A DNA stretch of 64,000 bases from Sporisorium sorghi (taxonomy: Eukaryota; Basidiomycota; Ustilaginomycetes; Ustilaginales; Ustilaginaceae): contig JALCCG010000059.1 in the NCBI GenBank assembly GCA_023212695.1, forward strand, positions 1 through 64,000, read 5' to 3'. Of the stretch, positions 1-11,223 are shown piece by piece. How positions within the stretch are numbered: position 1 is the stretch's first letter; every line of letters starts with the position of its first letter. A model generated the notes under the pieces. It saw only the letters and a list, made by a program, of their open reading frames with translations, did not search any database and was not told the DNA's origin. A program made the position numbers and the translations under genes.

Positions 1-1519
1 CTCAAAATGGCCTTGCCTGGTACTAAAATTGATACTGGATCTGCTGCCTTGAAATTTTGAAAATTTGGACCACCACCCGAGGCCAAATTTTCCACATCTA
101 CGTGAACTACGTTACGTCCACGAAGCCACCCCCGGAGCCACACACCCCAGCCACCCCTTGGTTGTTAGCGGAGCCACCCCAGCAGCCACCTGGGGTGGCT
201 GCAGGGTGGCTCCGGGGACGACTTTTTACTTTTTTCACGATATGATTCGTTCGACCTCGTCATCGTCGATCACCGAGGTGGAACTTTCGTAGCACACCAA
301 ACAGGGTCTGTCTGACATCATGATCGGCACCCACTCAGACACTCAGTCAGAGGAGGCAGTCGCGATTTTTCACTCGTTCAAGCGTGAGCATGGGTCAAGC
401 TGGCATTTTCATTGAGTTTTCCAAGTGTTTCACCTCCTTTTCTGTGATTCGCCAATAGCGAAGCTGGTGAAATCGATCTTCAAAAGAAAGCATCAGTTCG
501 TCAAGTCGTCAAGCTGTTGAAAATTCAGAATGTGAAAGTTGACCTCAAAGGTGTCTAAATTCATCGTTTTGACAGGAGGCAGGCCTGTGTTTCGCAATAT
601 CAATAACACATCGAGCTCAGAGGATTGTCTTCAACTCGTCGCCGAAGTGCTCGCCTATTTGCCGCGATTGCGTTCGCGAGAGCTTTGCAACAACGTCGGT
701 TGTAGTAAAGTAGTCAGTGATGAACACGTCATTTCCCAATCTGTGCTCAAGATGGCTCAAAAATCACGATTTCCTCTCTGAAAAGAACGACTGTGAAAGA
801 TTTCGTCAGTTGTCACCGAAACTGGTCCTCATTCGACGGGTTTCATTTGATCGGATGGCCAAAATTCGTGATTGTCTTTGAACTTGCTCCGATTTTGCCA
901 GATTAGACTCAAAGAAGGCCAAAAACGCATTTTTTACGCCCAAACATCGAAAATTGAGGCTCAAAAACTACGTCCAAGATTGCACCGTCAATTCAACAGG
1001 ATTCCGTTCATTCCTGAGCCGCAAAAGTTGTCAATTCTTTGCGAGGCTCATGTCCGATCCCGTTCAGGGTCAGGGGCTTTGGCAGGTGCGCGGTCATAAG
1101 AGCCTGATGATTATCGTCGGGCGGATCAGCTTTGTTGAACAATGTAGAAGACCGGAGAGAAAGACCGCTTCTGGTACCAAACACTCCATTTTTGAATGAC
1201 ATTGAGAGAGTAGACAATTTGACAATGATTTCTCACTTTTAGCAACGCAAAAGCATCAAAATCATTGAACCCTCGAATGAACCGGAATTGTCAAAAACTT
1301 CGCAATTGGGCCACTGGATTCTTGTGCTTCCATTTCGATTCAAAAGACGATCTTGGATGACATCGAACAGATCGAAGAAGCGGAAGGAAACGCCTGTGCA
1401 ACTTGCTAGGAGTCGAACGGGTACGTGCTCGATTGTGATGGATGCAAATCAGACCACGAATAGGATGTGAAGGTTAGGAAGTAGCGTCGCGACGAGGTGA
1501 GTTTGGGCGGGCAAGTCAG
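1..1519. other. Non-genic stretch, no supported gene
   Basis: No open frame here shows a recognisable domain. The base composition is more AT-rich than the coding parts of the window. A strong GC-rich inverted repeat sits at 170-213 (listed separately), within a cluster of GCCACCC motifs at about 123-213. It could be a degenerate mobile element or simple intergenic DNA. The window edge cuts it, so its left limit is unknown. Confidence 0.5.
170..213. repeat. 44-nt GC-rich inverted repeat (hairpin)
   Basis: The left arm at 170-179 (GGAGCCACCC) pairs with 204-213 (GGGTGGCTCC). The inner arm at 182-190 (GCAGCCACC) pairs with 194-202 (GGTGGCTGC). The two stems are separated by CA on one side and A on the other, and the loop is 3 nt. 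This gives 19 paired bases in 44 nt. Additional GCCACC motifs lie just upstream (about 124-156). Confidence 0.75.
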
Positions 1520-2838
1520 TCAAGTCGTCACGAGTGTGGACGAGGCGAGCCAGGGAGCGATGATGCTGGCTTGATCGTAAGAAGTGAGGACTCTGAGCCT
1601 AGATGTCCTACGGCTTGTTGGACGTAGCCCTTTGACGTCCGTCTCCGATTGGGCGGGGCCGATCGCGCTGTAGAAAAGGGCGAGATCCCAAAATGGTTGA
1701 GCAATTCGCTGGCAGCGCCGCTCGATCAGGACAAGGGCAAGGGAACTCACTCTGTCGACGAGGATTGGGTCTTGGTTATCATCTCTGCTCGTGGCAGGGG
1801 CAGAAGTGCTGCTGTCTCGCCAGGGGTCAAGGCGGGAGCCGCAACCGCGAGTCTCGCCAGCCTGCGCTAGTCCCGAGCTGCTGCGACCAGACTGCCTAGG
1901 AGTCAAGCCTGACGGGGAGAGCGGATGTGCGATGGCGTCGGAATGCTCGGTGCTGTCGACTGCTGACTCGTATGCAGGGACGCCCGAAGGTAGAGCGGGT
2001 ACCGCAGCCTTCTTTGTCTCCGTGTCGCGCGAGCTGGAGGTGCTCGGTAGTTGAGGCCGGGTAACGATTGCCTGCACCATGCCTCCACCAATCACTAGGT
2101 TGTTCAGAGCAAGTCGAGCCAGAGAGGCACTCGAGGAACAACAATATTCGACCATGGCGCGACCGGTGACAGAATCGTGGCGAGCCCGGGAGAGATGTAG
2201 CTCAACGATGTGTCCGAAGGGTTCCGTCAAGGCCCTAAGCATGGCCGAGGATGTGACGACGCTCGTGTCCAGCTCGAAGAGCAAGAGGGAGGTATCACCT
2301 GCTCTCTGGCTTGCCTGAAGCTCGGGGGGAGCTTGGCGACGGTCGATGGTTGACTGAGGCTCGGCGAGATTTCGGGGACACAGTCGAGATAGCTGTGTGA
2401 GAACGTTGATCTCAACTAGCAGAGCTACAAGCTGCGCACGACAAGGAAAGGAGCAAGACCTTGGTGGGGAGTAAAGCTTACCTGGCTGGGAGCGTCAGGA
2501 GCGCTCGCAGTAAGCGGTCTCTCCTCAACGGTAGGAACTTCAGCGCATTCGTGGGAAAAGGGAGTACCGCTCCTCTGGACAATGGCAAACGAGACCTCGA
2601 TGCGGTAATGGTGCCACTCGTGGTCATTGAGATGCTCAATAGCAGCTCTAGCCTGGGCAGGATCGGACATGAGGATGAAGCCGCGCCTTCGAGCCAAATG
2701 GTCGAGGGTAGCCAAGATGACGGCGTGCTCGACCGAGCCGAACTGAGCAAAGAGAGCCTCGAACTGATCAGTGGTGGCATCGAGAGGGAGGTTGAGGACG
2801 TAGAGATTGCGCTGTACGCGCTCTCTACCGGGCATCAT
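1520..2838 (-). CDS. Two-RRM RNA-binding protein (spliced model)
   Basis: Exon 1 is 2838-2482 and begins with ATG ATG. It encodes an RRM at about residues 10-90 with an RNP2-like strand (NLYVLNLPL) and an RNP1-like strand (RRGFILMSD). It ends at a GTAAGC donor at 2481. Exon 2 runs in phase to a stop at 1520 and carries a second, weaker RRM (LLFELDTSVV ... GRAMVEYC ... AIVTRP). It is followed by a Ser/Thr-rich tail. I prefer the TCTCACACAG acceptor at 2393, which gives an 89-nt intron like the others in the window and a protein of 409 aa. Acceptors at 2432 (50-nt intron) and 2315 (167-nt intron) also keep the frame. The RNA target is unknown. An upstream 5' exon cannot be excluded. Confidence 0.6.
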
Positions 2839-3872
2839 TGTGGACAGATTGAGCTGAAAGATGCTAGCGTCAAGGCCAGCGCAGAGGGAGCAATGCCGAT
2901 GTCGAGATCAACTCCTGTTCTCCGACACTGTCACGACAGCGAAAGTGTGCTGCCAGATGGTTGTAAGAAGGATGCTATGAAAAGCTCAGTGGCCTCGATC
3001 AAGGGCAAGGCTGCACTGCGCAGTGCTCAGCAATGTGACCTGTACACCGCGAAGAGCTCTCTGAGGCAGCAGGACGGAGGAAAAGGAAGAGCGTCGTTAC
3101 GCATACATTGCACTCGCTGAAAAAATGGGGGCCGACACCGCAGAGACTGGCGTGAAGGCAGAAAAGGGAAGTCTTGCTCTCAGCTCGCAGCTCTGTTTCG
3201 ATGAATGATGATTCAGCTGAATTGAGAAGCGTCTGAGCACAGTCCTCTCCCTCTCAGTGCCTTGGTCGAAGCTTGACTGGCGCCTCACGAAAGGCCCCGC
3301 CTGTCAAGCTGCAGGATCGGCCGCTAAAGCTGTGAAAGTCGGCGAGATTGCGCTCTCTTTCACAGTCGCATCTTGCCTGCTTCTCGCACTTCTCGAGCGG
3401 CGAGCCGATTCTCGGATGGACCGGTCACTCGCTGCCAAAGAGGCTTCCACAGCAACACGGGAGCGTGCGTGGCTTGATGACTGTGCTGTTCGAGAAAAAA
3501 GAAATCCAAAATGAAACCACCAACACACAGATTGCAGACAGGCACAATCGCATGGGCCAACTGACGCGTAACTACGGCGCGTACAGCGGGGAGTGACACG
3601 AGTGGGCGCTAAAACATGCAAAGGTCTGCAAAGTGACAGCTCCAATCTGTGAATTGCACAAGCTGAGTGGAAAGGCCAAAAAAAAATTGCCAATCTCTCT
3701 CTTTCTGTCGCGCTTCATCATTCTTGTTTGCCGTCTTTCATCACTGTTCCACCAAGCCACCGTACGCCTGCTTCCCACAAACAGGTTGCGAGATCCTACT
3801 TCAACCAACCAGCCAACAACATGTGGGCTGCTCTGTGCAGCTAGCTAACTAGCTTAGATCCGCCCGGAATGC
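2839..3872. other. Intergenic region between divergent genes
   Basis: This is about 1 kb between the divergently transcribed RRM gene and the GAS2-domain gene, so it probably holds both promoters. The open frames present (for example on the minus strand at 3304-3693) lack any recognisable domain. I see no RNA gene. Confidence 0.5.
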
Positions 3873-3936
3873 ATGCTGATGCTTACTGCTTCATCTCGCG
3901 ACACAGCAGCTCGCCAATCGCCTACGCTTCCGATCA

Positions 3937-3973
<37 letters not shown>

Positions 3974-5852
3974 TCCAAGCAGCAGCATTGTCGCTCTCGA
4001 ATCAGCATCAATCAGCAGCGACAGTACGACCATCATAGAAGCGATCGACCCGGACCCAATATCTAAGTCTTCCCACCACATGTCGGATCGGGATCAGCTC
4101 TCGTCGCAAGACTTTGTCCAGCTCACGCGTATCTCTCGCAAGAAGCAAGACATCGAACGCCATATTGACGGTCTGCAGAGCTGGCCAACTTGGGATCCAT
4201 TCAAAGACGTATCAACATACTCGGCTGATCTCGACACCCTCGAAAGCAGCAAAGCGACGCTGGACGCTATCGCCAGCAATCTACGCAGTCGCCAGACTGA
4301 ATGCAGCCGTCTGGAACACGATGTGCAGCAATTCAACCTCGATGACATGAAGCGCCTGCGCTCCGTAGCCAAAGCCGTCTCAAAACGTCACCTATCTGGA
4401 CCCGACACGGATCTCTTGGAGCTCGCACTCGAGACCGTGTTCGCGCTTGACAAGCTTCTCCGTCTTTTGCGCGATCGGCGTCGAGAGCACGACCTGACAG
4501 AGCTGCGGCTGCAATGGGAAAACCTCATTCGATCGAGCTGGCTGGACGTCCTCGACCTCCGTCGTGATATCGAAGCCTTCGAGCGCAAGTGCAAGGCTTT
4601 GTTGCCGGCGCGGGCCAATGCGACCGACTGCCTTACTAACGGAGAGCGTACATCAATCGATACGTCGCGCGACGATCTTACCAAACAGCGAGTGCCTCGA
4701 TCGGCTAGCTCCTCATCCAGGCTGGCGTCCGAGTCATTGAAGCTCGAAACGGCCCGGCTGGTGCTTCGCATTCGCAGCTTTGACACCGAAAAGGCTCGTC
4801 CCGCTGGTAGGCTCTTGGACCTCCTCATCGATCAAAGACAGGTTCCGGAAAAGCTCATTGACGAACAAGAAAAGCTCGAAGATGCACTTCCTCAACCTTC
4901 CGTCATCGAAGCGAAATCGTCGCAAACCCTGTCAACATTCGGCCAAATTTTCGCATCGACATCACACAACTCTAAGGATTTATCAACAGAAGCTTCTGAG
5001 CACGAAGACCTGAATCGTGCTGCAACGTCCAAGTCCCGTGATCTGAAGTCTCAGAATAGCACACTCGTCGAGCCTTCTAGGACAACAAAGGACTCAACCT
5101 TGTCATCAAGGTCCGCAACACAGTCTCCCGAGACCTCAATGTCACGATTGACAGCAACACCTGCACGTAATGCTTCAAATCACTACCGATCGGATCCGCG
5201 CGATGCGCTCGATGTTGCGGTCGGTAACATCATCAATCGCATGCCCATCTCGGTCCCGATCGAAAATGCCGGTCTGGCAAACGATGGCGCTCCGAAACGC
5301 CCCGGCATGTTCCATGATCTGAGCGGTCAGTACTGGATCGGCGATCCCGACCCTCGTCTATGTTTCTGCCGCATTCTTCCATCCAACATGGTCATGGTCC
5401 GCGTGGGAGGAGGTTGGCAGGAGCTCTCCGAGTTCATCATGCAGCACTATGCCCATATGAGCCTTGCAAATGCTTCCAAGGATTCGATGCTGGGCGGATC
5501 GAATGGAAGACAAGCGGCCAACCTAATGTGGGCTCGTTCTGCGTCAGGACCAGTGCTTTCGCCGCGCCTCAGGGCAAAATCATCCGTTGGATCGCTTCGA
5601 TCGACTAAGGTGATGCACCGTGGTACTCCGCTGCAATCATCGCGAGTCGTCACAATGCCGCCTATGAGGACAACGTCCATCTTGACGCCTGCCTCGAAGC
5701 CAAGTACCCCAATTGTCTCAAGCACAGCGCCCCGCCAAGCGCCCCTCGAGTACAGTCAACACAGCTTTTCGACGCCGTGCAAAACTTCGAGTCTCCCCTC
5801 GAGCAGCTCGGGTTCATCCATCATCATCCATCCTTCATCTCCATCAACATGA
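3873..5852 (+). CDS. GAS2/GAR-domain cytoskeletal protein
   Basis: This intronless frame encodes 659 aa. A GAR (GAS2-related, microtubule-binding) domain lies at about residues 475-530. It has the family signature YWIGDPDPRLCFCRIL followed by MVMVRVGGGWQEL. The region at about residues 70-300 is rich in charged helices with heptad-like leucines, so it is probably coiled coil. The remainder is Ser/Pro-rich and disordered. No calponin-homology actin-binding domain is visible, although animal GAS2 and spectraplakins have one. The first ATG is 3873. In-frame ATGs at 3936 and 4080 are possible starts, and the ATG at 4080 would omit a poly-threonine run encoded by (GAC)11. The likely role is microtubule binding or microtubule-cortex linkage, inferred from the GAR domain alone. 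Confidence 0.85.
3938..3972. repeat. (GAC)11 trinucleotide microsatellite
   Basis: Eleven tandem GAC units, read as ACG codons, encode a poly-Thr run near the N-terminus of the longest GAS2-domain frame. The tract lies between two candidate starts (3936 and 4080), so it may be 5' leader rather than coding. Confidence 0.9.
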
Positions 5853-6634
5853 CCCGTTCTGTACAGCATGTTGGCGCACTCTTCCCCTCCTAGTACCGAT
5901 GTATACCAGGCCTTCTCGGCTATCCCTGTCTCCTGCACGATCTCTGACTGGACTCCGTGTTCAAGTTCATGCATAGCATAGACACGGATCTCACTGTATT
6001 TGTACCTTGCAACGATGCCTCCATATTCTCATGTAGTTGGCGCAGTCCATGCAGCCTGAGGGCAATTCCGACCGACGGACAGGAGCTGACACGTGAATGC
6101 GCTCGAGATCTGCGTCTGGAGAAGTGAACAACGCCTGAGGCTCGCCATCTCTTAAGGTCCAAATCCGGCTGAGGTCTGCCCGTGCAACTCACCCTTCCAG
6201 CGCTTATAGTGTAGTGGCCCAACCCATTGCATGACTTCTCGCAAGATGAGAAGCTCATGCCTCCACTCACGAATCGAAGAGTGGATCTGCATAAGACGGC
6301 CAGGTCAATGCTCTGCTCGGTCTCTTTAAAAAAATATCGTCTGTGTGGAAGGGGGACCGGACCGGACCTGCCCGGTCGCATCACCAGGCTAGAATTTCGA
6401 GAAAGCGACGCGGTGGACCCCGTGGGGACTTTTCAATCCACAGGCAAGAGGACACGAGCCAACCATCTCTTCTTCTCCGCTGCACTGCTTTGCAAAGTGT
6501 GGGGTTCCACCACAAACGTTGATTCTTACATAAGACCCACAGCTTGCAACCTAAGTTGTCTCAATCCATCATCCTCCCTCTTCGTCAACCGTGCCTTCCT
6601 GCGAGCGACGTCATTTCCGATACTTGTATCAATC
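5853..6634. other. Intergenic region with structured segment
   Basis: This lies between the GAS2-domain gene and the downstream SDR gene on the same strand. No supported gene is present. It contains a strongly self-complementary segment at 6201-6298 (listed separately). The last 200 bases probably form the SDR promoter and 5' leader. Confidence 0.5.
6201..6298. ncRNA. Candidate multibranched structured RNA
   Basis: An outer stem pairs 6201-6207 with 6291-6298 (one bulged A). Inside it, a 12-bp hairpin pairs 6229-6240 with 6248-6260 (one bulged C) around a 7-nt loop. A 7-bp hairpin pairs 6262-6268 with 6279-6285 around a 10-nt loop. Pairing is symmetrical, so the strand is undetermined. It does not satisfy tRNA rules: there is no proper T-loop and the 7-nt loop lacks U33. 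It may be a chance fold or a 5'-leader element of the SDR gene. Confidence 0.25.
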
Positions 6635-7822
6635 ATGTCTTCGACTTCTGACCAGATCGAGAGCTATCCTCGCCCAGGCAAGACCGCCATTGTGTGAGTT
6701 GCTGCAGCAGCCATCCACGCCTTCGAGCGCCGAAGCGCAAACGCTTGCTGACTCTTTCCCTGCACTTGTCATACGTGTTCTTTTGATGATTTATGACAGC
6801 ACCGGCGGCTCTTCTGGCGTAAGTACGAGGCGTAGACAGACCGGCCTAGGCATCTAGTGGCGTGCTGACATTCCTTGCGAAGTCGATCGTGACACCTTTT
6901 GGCATTTTGCACACAGCTTGGACGTACGAGTGCGATCGCGCTTGCCCGCGCCGGCTGGAACGTCAGCGTTACAGGTCGACGCGAAGCCGAGCTACAAGAG
7001 ACTGTCGATCTCCTCAACAAGGCTGCAGGACGCCAAGATGCCGGTTTCTTCGTCGCTGGAGACATTACCAAGGAGGACGTCGTTCTGCGAGTGTTCAAGG
7101 AGACGGCTGAAAAGTTTGGCCGCGTCGACCTCGTCTTTTGCAACGCCGGCATCTCGCCTCCCAACGTTCCTCTGGCAGAGCAAAAGCTTTCCGACTGGCA
7201 GGCTACGGTCGACGTCAATCTGACCGCTCCCTACCTCTGCGCACGCGAGGCGTTCCGATACATGGAGAAGCAGCAGCCGCAGGGCGGACGAATCATCATC
7301 AACGGCAGCATCAGCGCCTATGCTCCGCGACCCTTTTCGTCGCCTTACACGGCGACCAAGACGGCCATGACCGGCCTCACCAAGTCGCTGTCGCTCGACG
7401 GACGAAAGTTCAACATCGCCGTGACCCAGATCGACATTGGCAACGCAGCATCCGAAATGACGGCCAAGATGAAGTCTGGCCCAGGCGTGCCTCAGTCTGA
7501 CGGCTCTTTGCGCCACGAGCCCACCATGGATCGCGAATGGTAAGTTGTCTTCCGATCTCTCGAGTGTCCCGGTAACTTTGCAAAAAGGCATGGTATTGAT
7601 GTCTTCTCTCACCTTCTCCATCGCTCCGCAGGGTCGGAAAGGAGATCGTGCACATCGCAGAAATGCCTCTCGGCGTCAATGGTGAGTTCCGAGACTGTGA
7701 ATCGCACCCTTTCAAAGCGTGGGCTCAGAAACTGACTCGCTTGAATTCCTTCCAACTCTCACAAAGTGGCCAACGTCGTGATTCAGGCGACAAACATGCC
7801 AAGCCATGTCGGCCGTGGTTGA
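6635..7822 (+). CDS. Short-chain dehydrogenase/reductase, five exons
   Basis: The exons are 6635-6693, 6800-6818, 6917-7539, 7632-7681 and 7767-7822. They give 268 aa. All introns start GTGAGT or GTAAGT and end in AG, and are 85-106 nt long. Splicing restores the Rossmann cofactor motif VTGGSSGLGR, whose TGGSSG comes from a 19-nt microexon. Further family features follow: the NAG motif (CNAGIS), an active-site serine (INGSISAY) and the YxxxK pair (YTATK). The preference for NAD or NADP cannot be fixed; an arginine pair after strand 2 (VTGRREAE) hints at NADP(H). The enzyme is probably cytosolic and its substrate is unknown. The gene converges on the fasciclin gene with 199 bp between stop codons. 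Confidence 0.88.
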
Positions 7823-8021
7823 GCTCATCGTGCTCGTCAATCTTTGTGCAATCCTTCGCAATGCTTTTTCAATCAAAAGTGCTGAAACAGGAATGTGTAG
7901 ACTGGATGATCGACAGCGACGGACGAATGCTTCACTCTTCTTCGCCTGAATTGCGGGACGGCCAGTATGAAAGCAAGAGTCAGCGAGCCGGTTCGAGTAA
8001 TCTGCAGAGTCCGCGAATGAA

Positions 8022-11000
8022 TCACTCACCCTCAAGAGCCTCTGGTAGCTTTATCCTGTTGCCACCTCTCCACCATCGCACGGCAAAGAAGGCGGCCGCT
8101 GCAAGGATCGCCGCAACAACGGCGCATGTCAAGACGATCCAGCCCCCTGCAAAAGACAAAGGTCGAATCGATAAGGATGTCAGCGAGGGATAAAATCAGA
8201 GAAGAGACTGCTGCAAAGAACTTACATCGGTAGAACCAACTTGGCTCGTAGGGAGAGAGGACCGTGTCGATCTGGAAGACGCCACCAACAGGCGCGCGCG
8301 TAATTCGCACATCACCTCTGACAGCGCGAGCCTCGCGACCAAACGCCATGACATTTGCAGAATATCGGCTCGCTGACGACCCTCGGGTATTCTTGATGCC
8401 CACAAGCCAACCGAGTCCGTCCGTGTCCGGATCATCCAGGCTAGGACCACGATAGCCTCTACGTCGATAACGGCTGGTGCTGCCAGAAGGCACTCTGCGG
8501 AAGCTGACCTGGCCGTAGGAGCTCGAACCTCCCTGAGATCGATCGAGGAGCGTGGCGAACGAGCTCTCATCCTTCATGCCGATGTCATCTCCGCGGCCGT
8601 CCGGCAGCAAGACGTCAACAGCCTTGTCGTCGATGAGTGGGATGATGTGCTGCTGCACAAGCCTGACGAGGAGGTCACGGTCCTCGAGGATAGCTGAAAG
8701 GTTTACCTTTGTGAAGGCGCTGTCGGTCGGAACGAGCACCATGAAGCCGGTGCTAGACTCGACGGTCTGGTTTTGGGGGACAGTACTGTTGAGGATGTAT
8801 TCGTATCCTGCCTGGACCATGAGATCCTCCATGGTATCGGCCTTTGCGCCTTTGAGCAGGTCGCGGATGGTGAGGTCGAAGGGGATCTGGACTCGATCGA
8901 CTTCGTGAATGACGCCAGTATTAGTGAGAATGTCGCCTTTGACAACAAGCGAGACTGTGCCGTTGGGTTGACCGGCCTTGTGAACATGGATTGCTCCGCT
9001 CTTCTGTCTTCTGATGGCTAGCTCGGCACCCAGCGTGGGCAGAAGGGTGGGATATTCGACCTCTTGCTCGGCGAAGTCCGATTTGTAAACGATTTTGTCG
9101 ATGGCATGATACTCGACAAGGGCCTGCAAGAGATGCTGCGATTCGGGGAGCAACAAGTAATTCATGGCAAGGCCGAGGCCGGTGAAGGCGTCATTGGTGG
9201 GGACGAGGTAGCTGACGCCGGGCGCACGCTCGACGGCTTTCTTGAGGTCTGCGCTGAAGACGGTGGCGACAAAAGTGGAGAGGGAGAGGTACGAGACCGC
9301 TGTCTGAACCGGATCGGAAGGTGGCTGGAGTAATTGCGATACGACGTAGATCATGGCGGCATCCTTGACCTCGACGGGTTCTCTGAGCACGTTGGCGTCA
9401 CCAAAGGCGACGTCGCCGTTGCCTTTCCTATCGGACGCAGAGGAATCGTCAACGGTGACAGGCATCTTTTGCCTGCCTTCCCTGAGCTTCCAGTCGAACA
9501 GCTCCGTGTTGAGCAGCATACCGTTTGCCAGATCGGCTGGCTTAATCTGGCCGGGGAGGATGTGATAGCGAACAACCTCCTCGAGAGCAGGGCCTTTGCG
9601 GTACTCGCGGGACAATTGCACCAATGAATGAGAGGAGGGCTGTGGGAAAGCATGGCCAGGATACCAAGCATCGATGACGTCGTCGCGAGGAGCGAGGAAA
9701 GTAAAGGTGTTTTGGTCGCGCCTTTGCAAGTGAGCCGGCTTGTCGATATAGCGCTGCAAGCCTGCTTCGTAGATGAGGTCGACGAAACGCGAAGCGTTGA
9801 GTGTCATGAGGGTTGCCTCGATGCTCATGTCCAGGTCGCCAAACGGAAGGATGAGGTCATCGATGAGGTGGATGACACCGTTCTCGGTGAGGATGTCCTC
9901 CTGCAAGACCTCTGCACCCATGACCTTGATGGGACCATCGTCTTGATCAGCCTCGACAGACACGGAGCCGCCGAGGGCAGTTGGGAGGGTAGCGTGTCCA
10001 GCGGCACGGATGTTTGCCGAGTAGACGGGAGAGCGATCACCCAGACCGCTTCCAGACATGTGCCAGCCAAGAAGCTTGAGTCGATCGAGAGCAGCCTGTG
10101 GATACTGGCCAAAGAGGTAGGTGGACTCGAGCACACTGAGGTTGTCGAAAGCTTCCGAGACGGGCAAGAAGAGGGTAAGATGAGGGACAGTGGAAAGACT
10201 CTTGAGAGTTTCGCTGCTGACGAGATGCCTGAGACGTTCAAGGTGAGGATGGGTGAGGATGAGCTGCTCGAGTGAAGGTGGCAAATCGATGACCGAGTCA
10301 ATGTGATGGATGACGCCGTTCTTGGAGCGCCAGTCTTCGTTGAGCGACTTGGCACCTCCCTGACCCTTCTCGTCGCCTCCAAAGTAGAGAGAGTCGCGTT
10401 TGGATCTCAAGATGCGAGAATAGAAAGAGGGCAGGGATTTGCTTTTGTCTTTGTCCTGAACGAGGGCGACTCGCATGCGTTGACCATGGTGGCCGAGCAA
10501 GCCGCCATGATCCTCCTCGTCGGGGATGGGGACACGGCCGGGATGGGTCGGTTCTGTAAGCATGCGGCGTGATGGGATATGGAGTGTTGTTTGCATCTCC
10601 GGTCTGCCGGGTTGCGGCAGAGGAGCCGAGGGCGAGTGGGAGCCGGTGTCTTGACTCAAAGTGAATGGTAGGGTATAGTTGAGGATGTGATAGAGGAGGT
10701 GCTGGCGTGCTACAGCGTTGACGTTGTCCGATGATATGCAGAGCCCATCGTTCCAGATGCACTGTGATGAAGTTCTGGAGTGCTGCAGTGGCTCGTCGCC
10801 ATCGTGATCCAAGAGGTACTGCCAGAAGGTGGGTGAGTCGATAGAGGCGCCGACAGCCGAGTCTCGTTGTGCTATTTGTTCGTCCCTCTTGCGAAGGAAT
10901 GCGTCATCAGTAGGAGCGAGGATGGTGAGTCCTGTACCATCGTCGAACTCCTGGAGTCTGTTGAGTGTCGGAACGAGACGAGTCCTCTGCAAGAGGCGTA

Positions 11001-11223
11001 CGAGGATGGTATGGTCCGGTGATTGCGAGAGAAGATCGAGGAGATTGAAAGAGACCGAATCGTTTCCTTTGTGCTTTGTTTCAGTGAGAGGCTGATCGAG
11101 GATCTGCATGGGTTGCTGGAAATTCCTCTGGCCGGCATTCGAGACGAAGGATGCACACTGTGCTAGAGTGATGCAGATAAGAGTGAAGCCGAGAAGGCTC
11201 GTTGCCCTTTGAAGCTTGATCAT
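8022..11223 (-). CDS. Fasciclin (FAS1) repeat protein with C-terminal membrane anchor
   Basis: Exon 1 is 11223-8226 and exon 2 is 8146-8022, with a 79-nt GTAAGT...GCAG intron. The protein is 1040 aa. It starts with a signal peptide (about residues 1-25, MIKLQRATSLLGFTLICITL). About five FAS1 domains follow, each recognisable by the strand pattern of (T/L)(I/F)LAPTDDAF and by the HIL/I(H/D)-type second block (for example GVIHHIDSVI, GVIHLIDDLI, GVIHEVDRV). Without splicing the frame ends in nonsense. With splicing the end becomes WGWIVLTCAVVAAILAAAAF, a clear transmembrane helix followed by a short basic tail. It is probably a secreted-side adhesion protein of the plasma membrane or vacuole. 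The ATG at 11223 is chosen because the upstream extension has no ATG and would precede the signal peptide. It is divergent from the RING-CH gene. Confidence 0.87.

Noticed and set aside
1400..1430. tRNA B-box-like GTTCGACTCC on the minus strand
   Set aside because: The flanking bases do not form a T-stem or acceptor stem.
6201..6298. tRNA gene
   Set aside because: The A-box-like TAGTGTAGTGG and the closing stem are suggestive, but there is no GTTCGA-type T-loop, the candidate anticodon loop lacks U33, and the stem lengths do not fit.
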